NCBI GenBank assembly: GCA_964370075.1
Contig: CAYJHC010000016.1
Coordinates: forward strand, 1 to 25,552
Length of the DNA stretch: 25,552 bases
From: CAYJHC01 sp964370075
Lineage (GTDB): Bacteria > Bacillota > Clostridia > Peptostreptococcales > Anaerovoracaceae
Direction of reading: 5' to 3'
The translations under genes and the position numbers were made by a program. The notes below the pieces were generated by a model, which had not been told where the DNA came from, did not search any database, and saw nothing but the letters and a program-made list of their open reading frames with translations. Shown piece by piece: positions 1-7,185 of the stretch (the first letter of the stretch is position 1; each line of letters begins with the position of its first letter).

Positions 1-55
1 TAATATCTTCGTCACTATCAGTTCTTTCTACTCCAAGTACTTTATACGGGTCCAT
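1..55 (-). CDS. J-domain (DnaJ-like) protein, N-terminal fragment
   Basis: Only the first 18 codons lie in the window; the gene continues past base 1. The ATG is at 55 and the peptide reads MDPYKVLGVERTDSDEDI, the typical opening of a J-domain (DPYKVLGV followed by a DEDI helix start). An AAAGGAG ribosome binding site sits about 8 nt upstream. J-domain proteins stimulate the ATPase of Hsp70/DnaK; the HPD motif would lie outside the window. Whether this is a full DnaJ or a small J-domain protein cannot be told, but the DPYKVLGV opening is common in short J-proteins of Clostridia. It reads in the same direction as the DUF5685 and DUF4914 genes upstream, across a 273-nt spacer. Confidence 0.75.
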   Translation of the reverse strand, partial: MDPYKVLGVERTDSDEDI

Positions 56-328
56 GTTTTTTTGCTCCTTTTATTTTTTATGTCATTATTAACTACTATT
101 ACTTCTAGACTTGTCGCTTATCCTCACCTATCTCTGCCTACCTCGATTTATATTATCTAGAGAAAGTCTTCTATTTAATTTGAGGATTTTGTGATTGCAC
201 CACTCCCATTTTATTTGTAGCACATGATTAAACTGTGAGTTATCATACTCTTTTATTATATGATAACTTCTCTTGTTTTTCTACTATTTTTTAATACAGT
301 CTTTACTTTTTCTGGTCCCTCACTTAAT
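56..328. other. Spacer between DUF5685 gene and J-domain gene, with an AT-rich inverted repeat
   Basis: No coding sequence is convincing here. The notable structure is a perfect 10-bp inverted repeat, AGTTATCATA at 238-247 and TATGATAACT at 259-268, with an 11-nt loop. On the plus strand it is followed by a T-rich stretch broken by other bases, so it is a weak terminator candidate. On the minus strand no T-run follows, so it could equally be an operator or RNA hairpin ahead of the J-domain gene. Confidence 0.4.
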
Positions 329-1282
329 CTAACTTTTAATCTTTGTAATTCCACCCTTACTCTTTTTCTTATTTTCAGCTTTTAACTTAGGATCTTTTAA
401 CTCACTTACTACTGTTTCTGCTCTTCGCAGTAATCCTAAAGATAAAATATTATCCACAATATCTTCGTTTTTCAAAAACACTAATTCTTCTAAACAATCA
501 ACTAAATCACTTCCATACAGAAAAAGGTTTCGCTGACCCATATCTGCAACTTCCAACCTATAGGGCTCGCTGTTTTCTAAATAATTCCCTTTTTCAATTC
601 CTAGCTTATAAATAAACGGATTATACCTATTCTTCATCACATCTTTATCTAAGTCATCAATTGCATCAATTAAATATATCCACTTACCTAGCATATACCC
701 TAATTTTCTAATTGCAGCTAACTCGTTTTCAGACTTCACCTTTACGTCATCCACATTTTCAAAATAATATGCAAATATTTCTTCAATTATTTTGGCAGAA
801 GAATCTGCAACCTTGTCCAAACTTGTTTCTTTATTCTCTTCTAAATTATGCAGTGACTCTAGTTGGTATTTTATTTCTTTATCCAGCTTTGGGTATTTTG
901 AAGAAAGCTCTTTATATATCCTTTTTAGTAATTTCGTACCTACCTTTGCTGCTTTTTTCTTCTCATCTATAAAGTCATCTTCAAGCTTATGATAGCCCAG
1001 TAATAGCATAACATCCGCTGCATAATCCACCGCTTGACTTCTAACAATAGGCATTTTTTTGATGCGATGAATGATGCAGTGCTCTCTGCTATATTTTACC
1101 GGGTTATTATCAAGCCCATCTAATAAACTTGCCAAAAAAGCAGCATCATAACTAAGGCCCATTCTTGGTAACTGTCCATGATTCTTGCCTATTGATTTAC
1201 AAACACCACAATAATATCCTTTATATGTTTCAAAATCCTTTACCTTAAGCTCTGGAGATTCTGCCTTTACATATCCTAGCAT
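329..1282 (-). CDS. DUF5685 family protein
   Basis: The 317-aa protein opens with the family hallmark YYCGVCKSIGKNHG (C25 and C28 form a CxxC), matching clostridial DUF5685 proteins. Function is unknown. It looks mostly helical with a basic C-terminus and no signal peptide. Two Asp-rich motifs stand out: DDFID at residues 102-106 and DAIDDLDKD at 206-214, the latter followed by NRYNPF. Their spacing and context resemble the two Mg-diphosphate binding motifs of squalene/phytoene synthases; that is inference. The ATG at 1282 has only a weak AAGGA site about 13 nt upstream, so the start is less certain than the frame. It lies 42 nt downstream of the DUF4914 gene, probably in one transcript. Confidence 0.75.
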   Translation of the reverse strand: MLGYVKAESPELKVKDFETYKGYYCGVCKSIGKNHGQLPRMGLSYDAAFLASLLDGLDNNPVKYSREHCIIHRIKKMPIVRSQAVDYAADVMLLLGYHKLEDDFIDEKKKAAKVGTKLLKRIYKELSSKYPKLDKEIKYQLESLHNLEENKETSLDKVADSSAKIIEEIFAYYFENVDDVKVKSENELAAIRKLGYMLGKWIYLIDAIDDLDKDVMKNRYNPFIYKLGIEKGNYLENSEPYRLEVADMGQRNLFLYGSDLVDCLEELVFLKNEDIVDNILSLGLLRRAETVVSELKDPKLKAENKKKSKGGITKIKS

Positions 1283-1324
1283 TTAACTGTTATTTCCTTA
1301 TCTATAAATAATACTATGATCAAC

Positions 1325-3208
1325 CTAGTATTTCATCGGTATTAATTCTAAATACTCTTCTAATGTACCGTCTCTTAAACAGCACTCAATTATTTTCTTT
1401 CCTAATGGATCAAGCTCGTCTGTATTAAATTTCTCTAGCTCTTTCTTAAAGAAATCTCCTAGCATTTCTGCTCCTTTATCATAACTTTCTAGTGTTAGTT
1501 CTGGCTGAGTCTCAGGCTGTAAAAAGGCTTTTCCTATATATTGCCCATCTACCTTCATTGCGTCTAGACTATATCCAAGCAAATTACATCTTGATGGAAC
1601 TAGGTGCTCTGGTTTAAATTTAGCACTTCCCCTACGAGCAATATATTCCCTTGAAATCCACTCAGGCATAAATGAAACCTTATATACCCCAATATGTTGG
1701 TTAGGAATTAAAATATATCTAGTGGCTGTCGATTTTGTAAATTGCTCTAACAAAAGGTTCGCTTGTTTAACCATTTTTCCAGTTGCAAATGGCCAGTAAG
1801 ATCCAACGCCTTCACTCTGCATGTCATCGCCCCCTATAATGCTCGGATTCTTAGAGCCTCTAGGTGCTACTAATCTCCATAGCCAAGCAAGTGCAGGAGG
1901 TAAGATATGCAGCATCCCCATTATTCCATAAGAAGGGTTTTCTTTTGTGCATATAGGCGCCCTAACACCAAAGCTTCTAACGTCAACTTCAACAGAATCT
2001 TCTACTACTTTTGGCACCATTTTTCGCGGCATTATTACTCTAGGGTTTGGACAAGGAGTTCCATCTGAATCTAATATATGCTCCCAAATTAAGCAAGTTG
2101 CCTTAGGTACTGCCTCAATGTTAAAGAATACTAACGGCTCTTTTGGTTGAGTACAAATTCTTTCATAAGTTGGCTCAACTCCATATCCATCAATATTATC
2201 TAACCTTAAAAACCATCCATCTTCAGCATCTGTAACAACTAACTTCTTACTATCTGTTTGTAAACCCGAATGGCAAAGAGCCATATCATCTGTTACTGGC
2301 TCTAAATCACATGTTTCATTTAAAGTAATGTAAAACTTTTCTTCTGTTACTGAATTTTGTCCTACTACAATTCTGCCATCTGGTTCCTTGTGAATCTGCT
2401 CAATCATTTCACTCTTTCCTCCACCAGAGGCCCCCTCATGCATAATAACTATTTCATTTTCATAAGGAGTAATTACTTTTACAGTGGACGCATGAGCTGT
2501 TACCCAACCCTCTTCTTCTCCAATATTTAAAAGAATTCCATAAACTCCTTTTTTAGCACTTGGCCCTGGATAAAGATTGTACGAGAATAGTTCATGTTTT
2601 TCATCTAATCTATTATGAACAACTACTTGTTTTCCTTGAAAGTGAGTATGTCTAAATACCGGAGCTAAATATATTACAGCTCTAGGTTTAAACTTGCCTT
2701 TGTTTTCCGCTTTGAACTCGTATTCGTCAATGTTCACAAATGCCTGCAAGTCACCCAGTCCAGCTGCAAAGAATACCGCATTTCTAGGCCCTATTAGTAT
2801 AGATTCGTAACCGTGTTTTTTACCTCCTGAAAGAAAAGGCATTACAACTAACTCTTGATCTTTTAGCCATTCAAAAGTTTCTTTTCTTACTTTTTTAAAG
2901 TCTTCTCCGAATCTTTCTTTATATGTAGGCTTGTCTGTTTCTTTTTCATCTCCAACTACCATACAGTCCGGGTCTCTTCTACGCATGTAATCTTCCATAA
3001 AATTAACAGCAAGACCATTTTTGCATCTAACTAGCTCCGCTTCTTTTATATACTTCCCTTCGACTTCATATGAAACCTGGAAAGTATCATTTCCTCCTAA
3101 ACCTAAAGAAAGGGAAAATAATTCCTCTCTCGTTCTCGGCACAGTTATGCCCTTACAATTTTGCAATATGTCCCTCGTGTCTTTATCTAATAAAAATTTA
3201 TCTAACAT
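1325..3208 (-). CDS. DUF4914 family protein, PEP-carboxykinase-like P-loop protein
   Basis: I place the start at the ATG at 3208 (627 aa, MLDKFLLDKDT) rather than the in-frame ATG at 3232, because an AAAGGAG site at 3214-3220 lies 5 nt before 3208 and inside the longer reading. The protein matches the DUF4914 family. It carries a P-loop HEGASGGGKSEM (about residues 257-268) and a downstream DAEDGWF (about 327-333) followed by NIDGYGVEPTYERI. This order resembles the kinase-1a (GLSGTGKTTL) and kinase-2 (DDEHGW) motifs of ATP-type phosphoenolpyruvate carboxykinase, so nucleotide binding is likely. The substrate is unknown. No membrane segments are visible. It is probably the first gene of a unit with DUF5685 downstream, driven by the extended -10 promoter near 3285. 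Confidence 0.75.
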   Translation of the reverse strand: MLDKFLLDKDTRDILQNCKGITVPRTREELFSLSLGLGGNDTFQVSYEVEGKYIKEAELVRCKNGLAVNFMEDYMRRRDPDCMVVGDEKETDKPTYKERFGEDFKKVRKETFEWLKDQELVVMPFLSGGKKHGYESILIGPRNAVFFAAGLGDLQAFVNIDEYEFKAENKGKFKPRAVIYLAPVFRHTHFQGKQVVVHNRLDEKHELFSYNLYPGPSAKKGVYGILLNIGEEEGWVTAHASTVKVITPYENEIVIMHEGASGGGKSEMIEQIHKEPDGRIVVGQNSVTEEKFYITLNETCDLEPVTDDMALCHSGLQTDSKKLVVTDAEDGWFLRLDNIDGYGVEPTYERICTQPKEPLVFFNIEAVPKATCLIWEHILDSDGTPCPNPRVIMPRKMVPKVVEDSVEVDVRSFGVRAPICTKENPSYGIMGMLHILPPALAWLWRLVAPRGSKNPSIIGGDDMQSEGVGSYWPFATGKMVKQANLLLEQFTKSTATRYILIPNQHIGVYKVSFMPEWISREYIARRGSAKFKPEHLVPSRCNLLGYSLDAMKVDGQYIGKAFLQPETQPELTLESYDKGAEMLGDFFKKELEKFNTDELDPLGKKIIECCLRDGTLEEYLELIPMKY

Positions 3209-3280
3209 TGGTACTCCTTTCTCTTTTCCCATTATTTTTTATAAAAAAGGCCTAAATTAATATCTCGTCCTTAACTAAAT

Positions 3281-3289
3281 ATTATACCA
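3281..3289 (-). promoter_or_regulatory. Extended -10 promoter of the DUF4914 gene
   Basis: On the minus strand the sequence reads TGGTATAAT (TG at 3289-3288, TATAAT at 3286-3281), an extended -10 with a perfect hexamer. No good -35 is seen at 16-18 nt spacing, which is tolerated with a TGn motif. The predicted leader is about 65 nt to the ATG at 3208. Confidence 0.55.
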
Positions 3290-3566
3290 TATTTTGACTG
3301 TTTCTAGTAGCTTTCTTCATCTTTCCCTAGTTTCACTCTGCGATTTTCTAACATGCATTACTCTATGTACTTGTTACTAGTTCTTGATTGCTCTTTTATT
3401 CTTACATCCTCTTAGCTTTTGGGATTCTTGCACTGTATCCTTATAGAACCTAACCCAAGGCTAATTCTTCTTATCGCTCTATTATTGATATTGCCTTGAA
3501 CTCTCTCACCTTTTTAATAACGCCCTATACATTTTAGCTTTTAACTAAAAATTCAATCCATTAAAA
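3290..3566. other. Non-coding spacer between the EamA terminator and the DUF4914 promoter
   Basis: This 277-nt stretch contains no open frame with a ribosome binding site, no clear hairpin and no recognisable RNA gene on either strand. I see nothing specific in it. Confidence 0.5.
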
Positions 3567-3599
3567 TACCCTCTTTACTGATTACCAGCAAAGAGGGTA
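3563..3599 (-). terminator. Rho-independent terminator after the EamA transporter gene
   Basis: A perfect 10-bp stem, TACCCTCTTT at 3567-3576 and AAAGAGGGTA at 3590-3599, encloses a 13-nt loop. On the minus strand it is followed by TTTT (3566-3563). It starts 25 nt beyond the stop of the transporter gene. Confidence 0.8.
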
Positions 3600-3624
3600 C
3601 CTATATCAAGCATCCATATTTTTA

Positions 3625-4539
3625 TTAATTGGTATTTCTATTAATCTTCTTAGCGAACCACTTACCTATTCTTAAGGCTCCAAAGTCCAAGCTCATTATC
3701 ACTAGGCTAGCTACTATTAATGCTCCCCCAACATAACCCTTTACCGAAAGCACTTCTCCTGCAATTATTAACCCCGAGAGCCCCGCAAACACTGGCTGAC
3801 TAGCAAATGTAACTCCTGCTCTAACAGCTGTTGTATGCGCCTGAGCCATAACTTGTGCAATATATGCTACCCCTGTTGAAACCACGCCTAATATAAGTAG
3901 AGCCACAATACCTTCTGTAGTTTTTGGTATTGCAAAGTCTTCAACAAATAAGGCTACAATTACAGCAAGTATTGCCCCAAACCCCATTTGGAATATACCT
4001 AATTGGAAAGAATCTACATTTGGCTTAGATACAGCTTTCTCTACAATTAACATGACAATAGAATACGTTAACGCAGAAAATAATGCCCATAAGTCCCCTA
4101 CCGCAACTTGAAAGCTCCCCTTCAATGTAAGTAAGCCAACACCCACAATAGCCATAATGACAACTAACATTGTCTTATGTGTTAATTTTTCTTTTTTGAA
4201 TATTCTTGCAAGAAATGGTGTAAATGCTACTGTCATTGATGTTAAAAAACCTACGTTTGACACTGAAGTACTTCTTACTGCAAGAGTAGCGCCTATACAA
4301 CTTAAAAGCAAAAATATAGCCAGATACAGCCCATAAATTACTGTCTCTCTACTAATATTTTTTAATTTTTTCATTGCCAATGCAATTGGCACTACAACAA
4401 TTATTGCAATTACAAATCGTAATGCAATTAAGGTAAAAGGCTGCACCTCTGTCATCGCTATGTCCATTACCACATATGAAGTGCCCCAGATAAGTGCAAC
4501 TAGCACAAGTACTATTTCAGCTTTTGTTCTTTTTGTCAT
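3625..4539 (-). CDS. EamA/DMT-family transporter (RhaT/YdcZ-type permease)
   Basis: The 304-aa protein has about ten hydrophobic helices arranged as two EamA repeats. The first begins ALIWGTSYVVMDIAM, typical of the drug/metabolite transporter superfamily, and the second begins GDLWALFSALTYSIVMLIVEKA. A basic tail (KWFAKKINRN) follows the last helix, as is usual on the cytoplasmic side. Such proteins export or import small metabolites; the substrate cannot be inferred. The ATG at 4539 is preceded by GAGGG with 5-nt spacing. The gene has its own promoter (4633-4661), a leader with a large dyad (4565-4610) and a terminator (3563-3599), so it is monocistronic. Confidence 0.85.
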   Translation of the reverse strand: MTKRTKAEIVLVLVALIWGTSYVVMDIAMTEVQPFTLIALRFVIAIIVVVPIALAMKKLKNISRETVIYGLYLAIFLLLSCIGATLAVRSTSVSNVGFLTSMTVAFTPFLARIFKKEKLTHKTMLVVIMAIVGVGLLTLKGSFQVAVGDLWALFSALTYSIVMLIVEKAVSKPNVDSFQLGIFQMGFGAILAVIVALFVEDFAIPKTTEGIVALLILGVVSTGVAYIAQVMAQAHTTAVRAGVTFASQPVFAGLSGLIIAGEVLSVKGYVGGALIVASLVIMSLDFGALRIGKWFAKKINRNTN

Positions 4540-4564
4540 TTCTTCCCTCTATTAATTCTAGCAT

Positions 4565-4610
4565 CTGAAATATACTTGCTATGCATACGTTAATTACCCT
4601 TATATTTCAG
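4565..4610 (-). promoter_or_regulatory. Inverted repeat in the 5' leader of the EamA gene
   Basis: CTGAAATATA (4565-4574) and TATATTTCAG (4601-4610) form a perfect 10-bp inverted repeat with a 26-nt spacer, lying between the predicted promoter and the ribosome binding site. The spacer contains an 8-bp palindrome TATGCATA. It may be a leader hairpin or an operator for a local regulator. No known riboswitch family is recognised. Confidence 0.45.
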
Positions 4611-4632
4611 TTAAAATATCTATTGCTATTGC

Positions 4633-4661
4633 ATTGTATCATTTGAAAATTAAAAAATCAA
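4633..4661 (-). promoter_or_regulatory. Sigma-A type promoter of the EamA transporter gene
   Basis: The minus strand reads TTGATT (-35, 4661-4656), 17 nt, then TACAAT (-10, 4638-4633), with a TG one base upstream of the -10. The predicted leader is about 85-90 nt. Confidence 0.65.
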
Positions 4662-5303
4662 TTAGTATATTTTGTTTTTTGAAAATTCATAGTACAAAGC
4701 AATAGTAATCTTCTCCAGTTACTGCTATTACTTTTTATTCATTCTCAAAATTTAGCATAGACCTTCGTTAAGCAATTTCATTTTACATCTAAAATAGTAT
4801 ACAAATTCAAAAACGAAAAAACCTGACTCTCGTCAGGTTTTCCCGGCTATTATTTTTTACTAAGAGGTTAGGTACTTCTGTTGTATATATATAATATACT
4901 ACCATATTATGGAAATTGTGTGAAGAAGTATCGTTTTTTATGTGAATTTTTTTTATTTTTTTTGTATTTTTTGATAAATTTCCCGTGTAATTGTATGGCA
5001 ACTCTGGTATCCTTTAACTTTAAGTTTAGTTTTCTAAATATAACATTCCTAACCGGCATAAGTACATATACTTCCGAAAGCACTTTTGCGCCTGCTTAAA
5101 CTAAATATGTTGTAGACAATATAAAAGTGGCAATTACAGAACCACTTTAAAAGGTTTAGAAACCGAATTCTTCATATATATAATTACAATGCCTAATTAA
5201 CAAGGTTCAAGCCAAATGCCTTTCAACTTTTCCTTTGATTCCGAAGAACTAAAAAAGCCCATATATATATCGATTGTTTAAAAAGAAACCTTATTGTAAA
5301 TTT
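4662..5303. other. Long AT-rich intergenic region without a convincing gene
   Basis: About 640 nt separate the EamA promoter from the pilus-operon terminator. Short frames exist (for example minus-strand frames within 4807-5099), but they are lysine-rich, lack good ribosome binding sites and resemble no family I know. Structures seen: a bidirectional terminator-like hairpin at 4816-4841 (listed separately); a 7-bp hairpin AAAGTGG/CCACTTT at 5124-5130 and 5142-5148; and an alternating TATATATATAATATAC tract near 4880-4900. It may hold a small RNA; see findings. Confidence 0.4.
4816..4841. terminator. Bidirectional terminator-like hairpin
   Basis: AAAACCTGAC (4818-4827) pairs perfectly with GTCAGGTTTT (4832-4841) around a TCTC loop. 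The flanking A- and T-runs give a terminator form on both strands, slightly longer on the minus strand. No recognised gene lies immediately upstream on either strand. Confidence 0.65.
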
Positions 5304-5338
5304 AAAAGCTCGGAGTGCATATTTATGCACTCCGAGCT
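5304..5338 (-). terminator. Terminator of the type IV pilus operon
   Basis: A 14-bp perfect stem, AGCTCGGAGTGCAT (5307-5320) with ATGCACTCCGAGCT (5325-5338), has a 4-nt loop and is followed on the minus strand by TTT. It is the only strong hairpin after the last pilin gene (stop at 5464) and marks the 3' end of the operon, with about 125 nt of 3' untranslated sequence. Confidence 0.8.
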
Positions 5339-5463
5339 ACCATGAATTATTTTTTTCTCTACCCCGCATTTGACACAGAGCCCAATTATACGCTACTTTT
5401 ATAAATTTTTATAATGTTAATGAAATATTGACTTTAGAAACTATGTCTATCATGTCTTTTCAT

Positions 5464-6042
5464 TTATTTATAATACACGTAATTTGCTTCCTTTATCTCT
5501 GCATCTTCTAGAGAGTAGTCACTATTAATCCCAATATTTATTAGCCTAATTGTATTTGTCTCTTCAAAATAGTTATCGTTAGGGCTAGTTATTCTCAGCT
5601 TAACTTCTATTGCATTGCTCGCAGTAATTTTAAATATTGGCTCTGAGCCTGTACCGCTAGCTTTTGGAATCCCCCCTAATTTGTTGTCTAAATAGAAAAA
5701 CTCCGTATACGGAAAATCTTCTCCATCTACGGTTAATCTTCCGCTTGTACCAATTGAGAGCATCTTATATGAGTCATCTGGTTTACTCCCTCCAACTTGG
5801 ACATGATTGCTATACCTCAGCTCTTCCAGTATATATTCTTTGATAGCATAATATATAGTTGCTTGATCTGTAGCATCACTGCTTGCTGTGGAGGTTCTTA
5901 AGATTGCTTGCGTAACAAAAATAGCAGTAGTGGCAATAATTACCGTTATTGCAATACTAATAATTACTTCTGTAAGTGTGAACCCTCTTTGGCTCAGCCT
6001 CTTTTTTATTATATTTGTCCCTATTAATCTTTTATTTGTCAT
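5464..6042 (-). CDS. Type IV minor prepilin (PilV/PilW-like)
   Basis: This 192-aa protein begins with a long basic leader and the prepilin site QRG|FTLTEVIISIAITVII. Cleavage would occur after the Gly, and the mature protein has Phe at position 1 and Glu at position 5. One hydrophobic N-terminal helix is followed by a globular part containing ELRYSNHVQVGG and FFYLDNKLGG, in the style of minor pilins that prime the pilus tip. It is the last gene of the operon, 64 nt after the LamG pilin. An AAGG site lies about 12 nt before the ATG. PilD encoded upstream should process it. Which named minor pilin it corresponds to cannot be settled by reading. Confidence 0.8.
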   Translation of the reverse strand: MTNKRLIGTNIIKKRLSQRGFTLTEVIISIAITVIIATTAIFVTQAILRTSTASSDATDQATIYYAIKEYILEELRYSNHVQVGGSKPDDSYKMLSIGTSGRLTVDGEDFPYTEFFYLDNKLGGIPKASGTGSEPIFKITASNAIEVKLRITSPNDNYFEETNTIRLINIGINSDYSLEDAEIKEANYVYYK

Positions 6043-6106
6043 TTTTCTATCTGCCTTACTATATTTAACAATTGTCTCAAGTCCTCAAGACAAGCTATTT
6101 GGCCCT

Positions 6107-7162
6107 TTACTCAACAAAAACATGGCCGCTCCCAGCAAAGGCTCCATACTTTTTTATGTCTTCAATATCTGACATATCAATACTTACATAGATATTATCC
6201 TTACTAACACTTGGTTCTTTTGCAGTTAAATCAATATTTGCAACCTCTTCTGCGCTAAGGGGAACATCCCACATTCTAAAAGCTGACATGTCTCCTACTA
6301 AATTCCTACTTAAATCTGTAAATGAATTTCCTATCCTGAAGGCATAATTCGTGTAAGGTACAAAAGTTTGCCTACTATTTTTTTCAAGCTCAACTTTAAC
6401 CCCATTGGCATACATAGTCTGAGTCCTTGTTACAGGATCATAGGTTTGAACCCAATCAACCCATTCATTATTATATGGAGAGAAATCTGCATGAGCATAC
6501 ATTTCTACCTTGTTTTGAGTGCTATAGAACTGCATTAAGATTCCACGTGTGCCCTCTGTTCCAAATGCACCATATCCTCCTGTGTGCATCCCATAGGCAC
6601 CCATCCAGCTTTTATTGTTAGTTGCCCTATCTATCTTTATTCTAGTTGCTATAGTATATCCATTGGGAGCTAAATGACTCTGGGAAAAAGCCGCATTATC
6701 AGCTTTTTTGCTTAAGTTTATATATGATGTCCCATTAAACTGTAAGTGTCCGGTTATCTCCGTTGCCCCTACTTCTCCCCCTTCTAATGCTGAAAACTGA
6801 AAGGCTTTTAATGTCTCTACCTTTAAACTATCCTCAGTACCTGTCTCTTCATGCTCAGTCTCATAATAGTACTGGCCAGCCACATCATAAGGCTTACCTC
6901 CTACTTGAAAAGACAGGCTACCCTCTTTGGGCGTTACTCCCTCTTCTTCCAGCATGTTACTAATATTGCTAGTCTGAGCAGAAATCTCTCTGCCCTTTTC
7001 GAAATAATTTGCAGACGCAATTAAGGCTTGGGTTATTGTTACGGTTATTATTCCTAATATTGCTATAGCTGCAATAACCTCGACAAGTGAATAGCCATTA
7101 TTATAGTTTCGTTCTTTTTCTTTTATTAACTTTCTTAGTTTTTCAACACATGTCTTTTTCAT
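6107..7162 (-). CDS. Minor prepilin with a C-terminal LamG-like (concanavalin-type) domain
   Basis: The 351-aa protein has a prepilin site NNG|YSLVEVIAAIAILGIIT near residue 23 (Tyr at mature position 1, Glu at 5) and one hydrophobic helix. After a linker, residues about 138-310 look like a laminin-G/pentraxin jelly roll. Signature pieces are LQFNGTSYINLS, YTIATRIKID, EWVDWVQTYDPVTRTQTMYANG and GDMSAFRMWDVPLSAEEV, the last being the common LamG_3 ending. Such domains usually bind glycans or matrix proteins, which suggests a tip adhesin (inference). No cysteines occur in the mature part. It lies 23 nt downstream of the PilX-like gene; GAGATGAGAAG precedes the ATG. Confidence 0.8.
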   Translation of the reverse strand: MKKTCVEKLRKLIKEKERNYNNGYSLVEVIAAIAILGIITVTITQALIASANYFEKGREISAQTSNISNMLEEEGVTPKEGSLSFQVGGKPYDVAGQYYYETEHEETGTEDSLKVETLKAFQFSALEGGEVGATEITGHLQFNGTSYINLSKKADNAAFSQSHLAPNGYTIATRIKIDRATNNKSWMGAYGMHTGGYGAFGTEGTRGILMQFYSTQNKVEMYAHADFSPYNNEWVDWVQTYDPVTRTQTMYANGVKVELEKNSRQTFVPYTNYAFRIGNSFTDLSRNLVGDMSAFRMWDVPLSAEEVANIDLTAKEPSVSKDNIYVSIDMSDIEDIKKYGAFAGSGHVFVE

Positions 7163-7185
7163 TGTATCTTCTCATCTCTTCATTT

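Noticed and set aside
4807..5099. Short lysine-rich minus-strand frames in the intergenic region
   Set aside because: No convincing ribosome site, no recognised family, and composition follows the A-rich DNA; kept only as a possible non-coding RNA region.
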